This document shows, in pieces, positions 46,103 to 57,427 of a stretch of DNA of 64,000 nucleotides; position 1 is the first letter of the stretch, and each line of letters opens with the position of its first letter. The DNA is from Beta vulgaris subsp. vulgaris. Its lineage: Eukaryota; Streptophyta; Magnoliopsida; Caryophyllales; Amaranthaceae. The stretch lies in contig NC_079210.1 of the NCBI RefSeq assembly GCF_026745355.1, positions 31,422,559-31,486,558 on the forward strand, in the 5' to 3' direction. The notes under the pieces were generated by a model that was given only the letters and a program-made list of their open reading frames with translations, was not told where the DNA came from and did not search any database. Position numbers and translations under genes: made by a program.

Positions 46103-48005
46103 GGACATGGGGAGGTGCATACGGATACGAGTCGGAACACACTACCGAGGATGAGTGTTACGATCAAGAAAGGAACACGGCAATTGGTTATGGCTCGCCT
46201 GAAGAAAAAGGTTTACAAAGCCAAGTAAGAACTTGGAACGAAAAAGAGGAAAGGAAGGGGACCTACAAAGTCACTAGGGAAACCCACCCTAATGACTTTG
46301 GTTACGATCATTTGGGGCAACCTTGTGGAAAATGGCGTCAAAAGTATGCCATGCAAGTTGGGATTTGCATGCATAAGCTCTCCATTCTCCACTCATGGAA
46401 AGAGGTCCCCGAGACTTTGAAGAAGATGATTTGGGAAGATACTATGGTAAGATTCGCGTACATTTACGTTTAGAATCTTAACACTTTAGTTAAATATACT
46501 ATGTAATATTTACTAATTTGTGAAATCGTTTTTGTAGAATCAATTCCATATTCCAAATGATAAGCGAAGAAGATTTGTTTCTATCGCGGTTGCCCAGAGG
46601 TTCCGAGACTTCAAGGCCAAGCTAGTGTCGGGGTGGATCACGAAGCGGAGAAAAGTCGGGGGAACAAAGAAGAAGAAGATCTACACGGGGAGCAACACCT
46701 TCTTCTGAGGCTTCACAGGACACATCATTTGAGGCGCCCTCCAAGCTTCCATATCAGATATGGAGGCATATCACAGCTGAGGAGTGGCATGCATTTGTTG
46801 CACAAAAAACAACCCCAGAAGCTGTTGTAAGAATTTTTTACTAGCTAAGATTTAATACTTTTAGATCCAATATTATTGTATAACATCATATCTAACCTTT
46901 GTTTATATTTGTGTGTTCAGGCATATGTGAGAAAAATAGCGCGAATGCAAAAGCTAGGAAGCACTATCACCATCTGGGTGCTCAGTCGTATGGTCAGGCG
47001 AGAGAATCGTGGATGTACAACCATTACCCCACGATTGCGTCGACCACGACATCGGGCACTAGCTCTACGACGACAGTTGCACAGCGGCAACCAGATAGAG
47101 CGCTCGATTGGTGGTGTTCCATGCATGGGGTTGATGCAAAGGGACAGAGAGTCATACCTGATCCCGCAACAAAACAGATAGCTAATGCCATTGTAAGTAC
47201 ATATTATAAGTTTTTGATAAGGTTTACATAATAATATAACTTGTGCGCTCACGAGTATTTCTCTCTTATCCTTATGCAGATTGGCTTGAAGGAAAAGGAG
47301 GAACTGGTGAGTTCACTCCTAGAGGACAAGTTGATGCCTTACACGAGACTCTAGGACGGACCAATATGGACGTGTGAGGGGCGTAGGAGGTGTCCGCCTC
47401 GGGGCAGAAAGGTGTATGGTGATCAATACACCTCTACGTCAAGATCCAGTGCCTCTAGTGTCAATTCATCACCTTCCATAGATGTGGAGGCTATGAAAGC
47501 CCAGCTTCGGGAGGAGCTCAGAGCGGAGATGACTCAGAATTTCAACGCCATTTTGGCGCAGATGGGCTTACCGACTTTTGGTGCTTTCACGCAGGGCAAT
47601 GTTCCTACGCAGCCTGTTCCTACGCAGCCTCATCCATATCAGGAGTTCAAGGTAATCATTTAATATCACAACTATTGTTCTTAAATATGTTGTTTCATAG
47701 ACTAACTATTAATAGAGTTTTTTTTAAAAGGAAGAGACACCATGTGAGCGACTAAATCAAGGAGATGGTCATGGTAGTTTCATTATCGTGGCTTATGGAT
47801 CTGTACAGCCCCCTAGGGACCGGGTACGATTGCACAACCAGCCAGTCGCTGATATTCACTATGTGGTCAGCGTTTCAGACATTGTGCCCGGTTTAAGCAT
47901 TTCCTCTTCCGCTGCCGAATGCAGAGAGTTGGTGTACAGTTATTGTCTGATGCCCTTGGCAGTTATATTATATGGCCGCGTGCATTGGTGCGGTTATCAG
48001 ATCAG
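46103..48005 (+). pseudogene. CACTA-element gene, Transposase_24-like part, decayed
   Basis: Exon-like blocks with GT-AG borders lie at 46,103-46,446; 46,538-46,826; 46,921-47,192; 47,280-47,651 and 47,731-48,005. Their readings follow the plant Ptta/En-Spm accessory protein family (Transposase_24): GKWRQKYAMQVGICMHKL; RRRFVSIAVAQRFRDFKAKL; QIWRHITAEEWHAFVAQKT; EKNSANAKARKHYHHLGAQS; GTGEFTPRGQVDALHETLG; then a coiled stretch with AMKAQLREELRAEMTQNF, and ALGSYIIWPRALVRLSDQ. Frames change inside exons near 46,700, 47,360, 47,400 and 47,930, so the gene is broken. In intact relatives this protein binds subterminal repeats or assists transposition. The 5' start is not found; minisatellite DNA abuts it. 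Confidence 0.75.
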
Positions 48006-48098
48006 GTACAATGTCTAACATAAGTTATATACATAGTTTTCTTTTATAGTTCCTATATATGATTGTCAGTAATATCTTTTAATTTAACTAATTACTAG

Positions 48099-50581
48099 GG
48101 TTCGGGGAAGGCCGACAGGAAGGGAAAGAAGGTAGCTTCACCTCAGGGAGGCCGACGTGCCTAAGTAAATGTTTCTACGGCAAAGTCTCCACTCATTACG
48201 GATATGGAGGTGGTGCAAGGCCTTACTCAACCGTGCTTCTGGCTACATGAGTGCGTTAGCGATGCAGACGATGAAGCAATGATTGAGATTAAGTTGTCGG
48301 ACCACCAATTCCACTACATTGAGGAAACATCGACCTTCATTTCTAAGGTTGATATTAAAGAATTCTTACTTGGGGACGAGTTGAATGTTTCCATGATACA
48401 AACATTCATGAGGTAATACTTTATTAGTATATTAAATTAATAAATATACATATATGCCTTAATTAAGTAGTATTCAATCCAACTAATAATAACTTCTATA
48501 ATAAGTAAGTTTTATTTTTATCAATATGAATTCTCAGGCTATTATACAATGATTTGAGGCAATCTAGTCAGCCAATGTTTGGTTGGTTATGTCCAAGCTT
48601 TGTACGAGATAACAGTTGCTAAAAAACGAAAGGAGGTGAAAGCATATCTCAAGGATTCTTTGAACGCATGTTCTCGTAGTGGATATAAGATCATTCTTCT
48701 TCCTTACATTGAATCGTATGCTTCTTAAACTCACTTTTTAATTAATTAAATTGACCTATTAGTTGTTCTACGATAAGAATAACATTTTTATTGTTGTAGG
48801 AACCATTGGACACTGATTGCAATATGTTTGTCACGTAACGAAGTCTACCACTTTGATTCTTTGCGTAAAGGAACAATACGGTCCTTACTAGTCAAATCAT
48901 TGTTAAATAGGTAGCCTAATCGAAACTATATTAGCTTATTAAATATTAAATGTACATCTAATCTTATAATAATTATTGATGTAGTGTGATGAAGAAGCTT
49001 ACTCATCTGGACTTCGACAACAAAAACCTCCTGTTTGGTATTTAGTCGAGGTAACATGAGTAATTTTTTGCATCCTTTTATAGAAACACATAATACACAT
49101 CTAACATGTCATTTATTGCATCTTTGGTGAATTTTAGTGTCCGGTACAAGAAGGTGGACTTGCTGTGGGTATTACGTCATGAGGTTCTAGCTCGATATCG
49201 TCAACTATTGCAAAGATGTTGGTGATCTTCGAAAGGTATGTAACTTTTAGGTTTCCAATTGTTGTTTGTTGCATTTCCGGCCTATTTTGGCCTTTTCGCT
49301 CCCAAAATGTAGTTATGAAGTGATTTAACCTCAAATTCTCTTTGAACATGATTATATGAGGCATAATATAACTAGTATGTAGATTCTTAGGCTTGCATAT
49401 GTTGTTGGTTGCATTTCGGGAACGAAAAGGCCATTTCCGGCCTATTTAGGCCTATTTTGGCCTTTTCGCTCCCAAAATGTACTTATGAAGTGATTTAACC
49501 CCAAATTCTCTTTGAACATGATCATATGAGGCATAATATAACTAGTATGTGATTCTTAGGCTTCATTTGTTGTTGGTTGCATTTTGGGAACGAAAAGGCC
49601 ATTTCCGGCCTATTTTGGCCTTTTCGCTCCCAAAATGTACTTATGGAGTGATTTAACCCCAAATTCTCTTTGAACATGATTATATGAGGCATAATATAAC
49701 TATATGTAGATTTTAGGCTTGCATATGTTGTTGGTTGCATTTCGGGAACGAAAAGGCCATTTTCGGCCTATTTTGGCCTATTTTGGCCTTTTCGCTCCCA
49801 AAATGTACTTATGAAGTGATTTAACCCCAAATTCTCTTTGAACATGATTATATGAGGCATAATATAACTAGTATGTGGATTCTTAGGCTTGCATTTGTTG
49901 TTGGTTGCTTTTGGGAACGAAAAGGCATTTCCGACCTATTTTGGCCTTTTCGCTCCCAAAATGTACTTATGAGTGATTTAACCCCAAATTCTGTTGAACA
50001 TGATTATATGAGGCATAATATAACTAGTATGTAGATTCTTAGGCTTGCATATGTTGTTGGTTGCATTTCGGGAACGAAAAGGCCATTTTCGGCCTATTTT
50101 GGCCTTTTCGCTCCCAAAATCTACTTATGAAGTGATTTAACCCCAAATTCTGTTTGAACATGATTATATGAGGCATAATATAACTATTATGTAGATTCTC
50201 AAGCTTGCATTTGTTGTTGGTTGCATTTTGGGAACGAAAAGGCCATTCCGGCCTATTTTGGCCTTTTCGCTCCCAAAATGTACCTATTAAGTCATTTAAC
50301 CCCAAATTTTCTTTGAACATGATTATATGAGATATATTATAACTAGTGTGTAGACTTTTAGGCTTGCATTTGATTTTGATTGAATTTCGGGAAGGTATAT
50401 GTCATTTTTAGAAGTACTAACTACGGTAAAATGATGAATTCTTATATGTGTGTTTATTCCTTGGTTGTTTTGCAAGGTTTATGCGAATTCCACACCACGT
50501 TTGAGGAACTTCACCAATGAAGAAATTGATGAAGTTCGGGATAAGTTGGCGTCCCACATTACCGATGATTGCATAGGATGA
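48099..50581 (+). pseudogene. CACTA-element gene, Ulp1-like C48 cysteine protease part, decayed
   Basis: The same gene continues with exons 48,099-48,412; 48,538-48,715; 48,800-48,910; 48,985-49,050; 49,140-49,235 and 50,477-50,581. The Ulp1 (SUMO protease, C48) catalytic pattern is readable in order: His in NHWTLIAICLS, Asp in VYHFDSLRKG, Gln in CPVQEGG, and Cys in CGYYVMRF. The Cys block is one base out of frame with CPVQ (near 49,167). The last exon reads YANSTPRLRNFTNEEIDEVR and ends at a TGA. C48 domains are commonly carried by plant CACTA and some Mutator-like transposons; their target there is unclear. Stops and frameshifts make this copy inactive. The 1.24 kb intron before the last exon holds a tandem array. 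Confidence 0.8.
49250..50395 (+). repeat. Intronic tandem array, about 156-170-bp unit, seven copies, hairpin-bearing
   Basis: Copies start (GTTGTTGGTTGCATTT) near 49,262 (partial), 49,401; 49,569; 49,727; 49,897; 50,053 and 50,213. Each holds GGGAACGAAAAGGCC facing GGCCTTTTCGCTCCC, a 15-bp stem with one mismatch (first full copy 49,418-49,432 with 49,459-49,473). The unit continues TGATTTAACCCCAAATTCTC and ATGATTATATGAGGCATAAT. Confidence 0.95.
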
Positions 50582-50716
50582 GATTTTACTCGAATGTACT
50601 AGTTTCTATCAATCCTATGTACACTTTTAACATTTTTAAATATATTTGAAGTCTATTTACCTTTCTCCACTTGTCATATATTATCGTATTATTGCAATTT
50701 GCATTTTTTTTGTCCA

Positions 50717-50895
50717 AGGGAGGTTTTGGGTGGGGGTAGTGGGGTGGGGGTGGGCAGTGGGGGAGCAGGGGTGGGAGCAGTGGGGTGGGGGCAGTGGGGT
50801 GGGGATGCTGGGGTGGGGGCAGTGGGGTGGGGCTGCTGGGGTGGGGGTGAGGGCTGGGAGGGGGGGCAGTGGGGTGGGGCTGCTGCTGTGCAGTG
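50717..50895 (+). repeat. G-rich GGGTGGGGGCAGT minisatellite
   Basis: Short units of G4-G5 runs separated by T, CAGT or CTGCTG. The strand has many closely spaced G runs and could form G-quadruplexes. It mirrors in composition the C-rich minisatellite at 45.6-46.0 kb. Confidence 0.85.
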
Positions 50896-50934
50896 TGCAG
50901 GCTGTGTGCACACGCAAAAAAAAAAAAAAAGGTA

Positions 50935-51319
50935 AAGGGCTGCGCTAGTTGGAACTAGCGCAACCCTTCTATGAAGAAAGGGCTGCGCTAGTTCCAACTA
51001 GCGCAGCCCTTCTAAACTTAGAAGGGTTGCGCTTTACAACAAGCGCAACCCTTCTAAGCTTAGAAGGGCTGCACCTTTTGTAAAAGGCGCAGCCCTTCTG
51101 GCTTAGAAGGGCTGCCGCTTTTGACTTAAAAGTGCAGCCCTTCTAAGCTAAAAGGGTTGCGCCTTTTACAAAAAAGCACAACCCTTCCTTTTGAAGGGCT
51201 GCGCTTTACTAGCGCAGCCTACTTGTATAGTGAAGGGCTGCTATGGAAAGGGCTGCTGTCAAAAACCGCAGCCCTACATGCCATTTTCAGCGCAGCCCTT
51301 CTTCTTTTTTCCACTAGTG
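50935..51319. mobile_element. Right end of a CACTA element, AAGGGCTGCGG family
   Basis: It ends ...TTTTTTCCACTAGTG at 51,319; read inwards the terminus is CACTAGTGGAAAAAAGAAG, like the element at 12,914. Before it lies a run of successive palindromes with core GAAGGG(C/T)TGC. The matching left end was not found, so the element is truncated on the left or its left end lies beyond the minisatellite break. The transposase pseudogene at 46.1-50.6 kb is probably part of it. Confidence 0.8.
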
Positions 51320-51472
51320 TATACATGTACATTGTTTTAACTTTGATGTTCATTTTATGCCTCTCACATGTACATTACTTTTACAATGATATTCACTGCA
51401 AGTTTTTTACAACTGCATTATATTACTCATATTCCAAGCCCTCACACAATTCATTTGTCCTCAGTTTGACAT

Positions 51473-51593
51473 GATCAAGCAACTGAGAATACAGTACTGC
51501 ATTGACATTCTCTTGAGCATAGTCAACAACTGTGCTTCCTGGGTTGCTGATCATGCCAAGGCGCAAGCTAAAGGGAAGTCCAAGGACACATAG
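51473..51593 (+). pseudogene. Orphan exon-like ORF, possibly C-terminal exon of the C48 gene family
   Basis: After an acceptor-like TTTGTCCTCAG the frame reads DMIKQLRIQYCIDILLSIVN and ends KGKSKDT with a TAG stop. It lies outside the CACTA end at 51,319. I suspect a final exon of a transposon protein but cannot place it. Confidence 0.3.
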
Positions 51594-52302
51594 ATTCACC
51601 TCCGCGCTTTTTCACGCATTTGTAATACTCGCTTTTTATTGAACTAAACAAAACATATGATCCCCCCCCCCCCCCCCCGCACCCCAATCATTTTTAGAAA
51701 TACTTTTGTATTAGCAAACAATACCATTGCTTGATACTTCTTTTCTAGAATACTTTTGTATAGCAAGACCTACTAACTTTTGCGCAGGTAAACATGTTTG
51801 TATCTGCTAACTTCAAAATATTTGACATATATACTACCAAATGTGTGATTTGTACATTACTATTCCTTACATGTTCACTCAAATTTCCTTAGTCATTCAA
51901 TACCTAACGTAATTATACACATATTCTAGCATATTTTCAAATAACAACCTCCTGTTTTCGAGTGATTCCAACATTGAAAAGTGTGATTTCACAACTTTTA
52001 CATCACATTGCGTGCCAAAATACAAACCTCTTTACTCATATTTTTATCATGTACATTATCAATTCTTTCATGTTCACTACCTAAAGTTAACATATAGACG
52101 AATTATAAACATTGTATTAGTTAGCACCACCTTCAAGCAACTACAAGCAGTTTTTGGGTGTTTTGGACCAAGTACAACGTGAATGAGCTACATGAATTAC
52201 AAAAAATAAATAGTGTATCAACAACTCATTCATGGTGGACTACGTTTCATTCCCCAAAGAGCTCATCAAAATATTCATGTTAGGTGACCAAAATATCGCT
52301 TC
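51594..52302. other. AT-rich spacer
   Basis: Contains a run of 18 C at 51,661-51,678. No gene recognised. It lies 3' of the minus-strand FAR1-like gene and may include its untranslated region. Confidence 0.45.
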
Positions 52303-55300
52303 TCAATTACCGAAAAGCTTCTCAGAATATTCATGGTAGACTTCCAAAGCGGCTTTATGATGCGGCTGCTCAACATTACTACCTTCCCCAGGGATGTAGT
52401 TAATATGGAAATAATTGTTAGGTCCATACACATCAAGAAGAGACTTGTTGTGTGTTGAGTGAGCTACATTACACTCTTCAGGGATATCAACGTATTCCTG
52501 TAATAGCCAAAGTTAGCTGGCTAAACTAAGTAGAAAAAAATTAACATTTAATTACACTGAACATTCACCATATTGTAATTGTACAATATGACCAAGACAC
52601 ATAGAACATTCCCATATATAACATGTATATCTTGTTAGCATATCCACACAAATATGCCATGGTCGTATCCTACTATCCATACAATCATACAATAAACATG
52701 TAACAATAACAGATGAACACATATAATACCAGTGTACATCAATACACAAAATATTATGCACACAAAAATATGCCATCATGATATCCTACTATCCAAATAA
52801 CCAGATAATGAACATGAAATTATAACTGATGAACATTTACTCAACTGTAATGTACACTAATTACCTGGACATATTTTTGCGCTTTTGCCTTGTTCCTCAA
52901 TGCAGCTTTCTCAGCAGTTTTCTTTCACCCTCTTAACCTGTTCACCTGCTTTTCCACAGTGCTTTTCAACCTTACATTTCTAGCTTCTTTCTTCCTCTTT
53001 TTAGGTGGATCTTTCACAACAGGATATAACAAATTTTTCACATCATCAATTGTGATTGATTCATCAACCTTCCTAATAAGCAACCCAACCTATGACTTCA
53101 AATCACTTAAAGCTTTCTCCACAACCTTCCTAGCAGCTATGTCATGTTGGGTTGAATTGATTATTGATAAAGCATCCCTTGTAATTTGAACACGCCACAC
53201 CGACGCTTGAACAATGTTTACATCCTTGCCCACGTCATCGTCAACTCTTGTACACATAGCATGTTTTGCCCATCTACCCAAAATGTACCTTTGAGGGATT
53301 TTTTCAACATTATGAATGTGAAAAATCCTCAATGAATGCGAACATAATAGACCCATCTCAGTGAAATACTTGCATGTACAATCAATTGTCATATTTTCTT
53401 GGTTAAATCTAACAAGATGCATTAAGTATTCTTTCTCAGTACTCCCCACATGGTATTCAAAAAGAGGGGGGATCATACTTGACTAGTTTCTAGCAAAATG
53501 ACGCACCTCTTATGAAATTTTCCTCGAATGTCAAGTACACAGCCACAGTGTATATCTTCTTTGCCTCATGTAGTAACTTAACATCTACAAATGCTAGATG
53601 TTTGTTGCCATATAGTGCATTGTAATCTTCATCATTCTCCCTATCCCTCCACTCCTCAACAACATCTATAAAGACCTTGTAGAAATCGCAAAGGCTTTGC
53701 ATGTTATGAAGCCTTTGATTCAAAGAATGGTTTGTGGTCTCACTTCTTTGAGAAGACAACACCCCCCCCCCCTCAGAAGTAATCCTTGGAGTAAACAGAA
53801 CACCACATCTTCCTTAACTTGTACAACCTAATCAACCAAGGACATGCAGCACACTTGTACTTGGTAATCATACTGCTTATATAATACAGTGAACAACTGT
53901 TATAAATAAATCCAATGATCATCCGCCTTATATCAATGAACAATATATGTTAATCAGCGAACATAGATTTTTAAACATACACAAATATAATGTACATTAC
54001 ATCATGACATTTACTGACCTCCAAGATCATAATTATTGTCAAATGTTTGTTGTATGTTGTCATTCAATTAATTGTACATTGAGCTTGTCTATATGTACAT
54101 TACTTTAAAATTTTAATTAACAAAGATTCCATCAATTGAACAAATATCTATTATGCAGTGAACATTGAACTGAAAACAATGAACTCCTTTACCTTGTCCA
54201 GTAGTGCTTGAACTCACTCTTGGTCTCACAATGTTTTAAAACATAATTGAATAGATCCACAAATCCAGCCTTCCCCCTCAAGGCTTTTATATTGTTGATG
54301 GAATTTTTCCCTATGTGCCATATACAAAGACGATGTATAACATTGGGAAAAAACAATGCTTATAGCCTTCGCCATGGCGGCATCTTGGTCAGTCATTATG
54401 GTTATCGGCGACCTACCTCCCATACTTTTCAAAAAAGACTCAAACAACCACACAAAAGAATCGGTGTCTTCGTTTAGTAGGAAACCAACTCCAAACATCA
54501 CATTCCTTTGGTGATGGTTCATCCCAACAAACGGACCGCAAATCATCCCATACTTATTCGTTCGGTACGTCATATCATGAACAACCAAATCTCCAAACAC
54601 TTCATAATCCTTTTTCATTCTTCCATCTCTCCAAAAAAAACATATTAAGTAGCCTATAGCATCTAGTCGAACGTCATAGTAAAAATCACATTCCGCTGCT
54701 TGTCTTTGTGCAAAATTCTTAATCAGCTGGTTACTATCACAACCATCAAATTCTTTCTTTCTTTGAGCAGCAACTGCATCATAAGCATCCCTGTGCGCAA
54801 AACCAAGATTGGCAGATCCCCCGGCTTCCTTCCTCAATACAGGCACAGCTTCAGCAACCCCAACTCCACAACTTCTCAAATTATTAATCATGTGCAATTG
54901 TTCAACAGTGACTTTCATATGAGATCTTATTAAGTGTCTTTGTATTAATGGCACCATGGGGTGATTGTGAATCATATGGTGCTTAGTAATAATAAAAAGT
55001 CCAGACTCTTTGGATACATCAAATTGAATATACGCTTTACATCCACAACGTTGATCAAACTTAGTATATGCTTGTGCCAAAAAGAACATCAAGTATACTC
55101 TAGTGAACATTGGCTTTGCAGTAATGATCATCACCATTCCACAACACTATTATATAAATTTTGCCCAATATACATCTTAACCCAATATTTTTTAAACACT
55201 ATAATTTAAAATAACTACCTCATGTTTACTAATATCATGACCTACATTTAACCACAGACAACATAACAAATACCTGAAGTATACTCTAGTGAACATTAGC

Positions 55301-56461
55301 TTTGAATTAATTATCATCACCATCCCACAACACTACTATATAAAATTAATGTACACATTATCATGACCTACATTAAACCACCCAAAACATAACACATACC
55401 TTAGGCACACCACCTTTTGTGTCTTTCAATCCTGCACGACTACAAACCAAAAATCGTTGTCTGATGCTCTTCGTATCATATCTCCAACAAACTTTGTCCT
55501 TCCGGATACCAAATCCGCATTTAAATGCATAGTCATTGTATAATTTGTAAGCTTCTTCATCATTAGCAACCTCTTTGTGTATCAATTCAGATGTCTCGCA
55601 CTCAACGTATTCTATAGACACAAAAAATAAGAGTTAAAACATAACAACATGATTCTAATCCTCATATACAAAGTATGTACAGTGGATGTCATCAAAATGA
55701 TCACTGAAAATCCCTACATGTACATTTTGTATTATTACACCCCAACAAAGGGTTCGCACATAAATTCCATCAACACACGAGTATTATTCCAGCAAATTGA
55801 GTAGACTTAATCATATTCTATAGACACAAATAACAACATAATACTAACCCACATATAGAAGCATGTACATTGGATGTCAATAAATTAATCACTGGAATAT
55901 CCTAAATGTATATTTGTTGTTATCTTCCAATTGTCCAATTGAGTATCATTAAACACATAACACATTTACATATGCAAATCAGGAATACATACATACTTTC
56001 AACTTTTCGGAATTTATGATAGACATACATGAAAATAAGGGAGATTTCAATGAAGAACACAATAAATGAAAAATAAATGAGACACAACATTCAATTGCTT
56101 CTAGCATAATAAATGAGAGACAAAGTGAATGATTGACTTATGTAATTACCAAAGTAAAAAATGTCTGCGCAAAATGACAGTTCATGGGATATCTGACGTA
56201 TCTAACTAAAAGCACAAAATGACACTGTACATTAAAAGTCAACAATTTGAACAGTTAAAATCCCCATATGTACATTACTATAGTCTTGCACATCATCCAA
56301 CACGCATTTGTACATTAAAAAAAAACCCTTCGTAGCTAAATACCATTCTTCTTAGCTAATTCATCTTCTTCTCTTTCTCCTTCATTCCTTAAATCTTCCA
56401 TTGCATTATGAAGACCAATATTATCAACTGAAATTTCATCATTTTCAGTTATATCCTCCAT
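52303..56461 (-). pseudogene. FAR1-like Mutator (MULE) transposase gene, several exons, frameshifted
   Basis: The gene belongs to the FAR1/FHY3-related Mutator-like transposases. Exon 1 begins at ATG 56,461 (MEDITENDEISVDNIGLHNA). Exon 2 (55,400-55,611) has the FAR1 zinc-binding start DEEAYKLYNDYAFKCGFGIR. The third (to 55,137) continues with RCGCKAYIQFDV and HHMIHNHPM, completing FAR1. The MULE domain follows: FGDLVVHDMTYRTNKYGMIC with an Asp, and ITIMTDQDAAMAKAI with a second Asp. A one-base insertion in a T run near 54,345 breaks the frame before LCIWHIGKNS. A G-run change near 53,765 breaks it before LSSQRSETTNHS. The SWIM zinc finger follows: CTCKYFTEMGLLCSH. The last exon (52,303-52,497) reads EYVDIPEECNVAHSTHNKSL and ends with TGA. 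Few lesions suggest fairly recent loss. It could instead be a host FAR1-related gene copy, as the domain set is the same. Confidence 0.85.
55082..55400. repeat. Partial tandem duplication within an intron
   Basis: AAGTATACTCTAGTGAACATT followed by GATCATCACCATTCCACAAC at about 55,089-55,147 recurs, slightly changed, at about 55,276-55,335. TATCATGACCTACATT also recurs at 55,235 and 55,359. One copy touches the start of the MULE-domain exon. Confidence 0.75.
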
Positions 56462-56875
56462 TTTCCAACTTATGTACCATGAAACTTGTAAAGATTTACA
56501 AAATGCAAAACCGAAAATCCAACAAACTAAAACTTTTGCCAAATTATGATAGAAAATTATGAAACTAAGGGAGAAAATCAATGAAGAAGAAAAAAATGAG
56601 AGAGATTTAAAATGCTTCTTCTAAAATTAATGAGAGATAAAGAGAGAGAATGATTGATTGATGTAAGTTACAAAGTACAACATGACTTTGCATGACATAA
56701 ACCAAGCTGGCCCATTTCAAAAAAGGCGCCAAACCTCTGCCAAAATTTGGCCCCCCCTAAAACACACCAAACGACGACGTTTTGCACGAGGTGTAGGATG
56801 CTCATCCTACACCTCGGTGCAGGATCTAAATTGCGAATAATAGTGAGTTATGCCCCAAAATAGAAGTGTTCAGGG
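56462..56875. other. Upstream region of the FAR1-like gene with a near-perfect palindrome
   Basis: A/T-rich promoter-like sequence, then a palindrome at 56,787-56,816 with 14-bp arms CGAGGTGTAGGATG and CATCCTACACCTCG around CT. With one bulged base it extends to GCA...TGC. It may be the end of the transposon. Confidence 0.6.
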
Positions 56876-57427
56876 TAGGGGTGTTCGCGGTTTCGGTTGG
56901 TGCGGTTTGAGATGTAACCCAACCCGAACCGCAAATATACGGTTTGTCATTTTTCCAACCCAAACCGCGCCGCACTTTCGCCCAAACCGAACCGCGCAAA
57001 ATGGTTTGGTGTAGTTTGGTTTGCGGTTTAACCATTTTTTATTCCGCGACATTAATTTTGTAATCTAAGAGTAAAAAAAAATTGTTAATAAGAGTCCATA
57101 TAAATATGAAGTTGACTTCTAATCAAACATAAATAATAATTTATCAAAAGTGTTCAAGTTCTATACCTCAAACTTCTTTTTTTCGTTGTATACTTGTATG
57201 CCACCTTGTAAAATGTATTTAATTTTTTTTATAAAAAAATCATATAAAATTGCGGTTTGTGGTGCAGTTTGGTTTACAAAAATTAAAACTCAACCCAAAC
57301 CGCAAACTGCGATTTGCTTGGAACCATAACCTAAACCGCAATTTTAAAACTGCCAAACAACCCAAACCGCGAAAAACGGTTTGGATTGCGGTTTGGTGCG
57401 GTCCAAATCACACTCTAAACAGCCCTA
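56876..57427. mobile_element. hAT-like MITE rich in AACCGC
   Basis: 552 bp starting TAGGGGTGTTCGCGG and, read inwards from the right, TAGGGCTGTTTAGAG. The 8-bp flanks are GTTCAGGG (56,868-56,875) and ATTCAGGG (57,428-57,435), a 7/8 target duplication as expected for hAT. Subterminal GCGGTTTGG words and their complements fill both ends. Confidence 0.85.

Noticed and set aside
45472..46228. Overlapping 190-codon ORFs on both strands, proline-rich and glycine-rich
   Set aside because: Long frames in several phases come from stop-poor CTGCTGCCC repeats; no start context, splice structure or domain.
49250..50395. CRISPR-like array of regular repeats
   Set aside because: Units are directly adjacent with no unique spacers, in a plant transposon intron; this is a tandem minisatellite.
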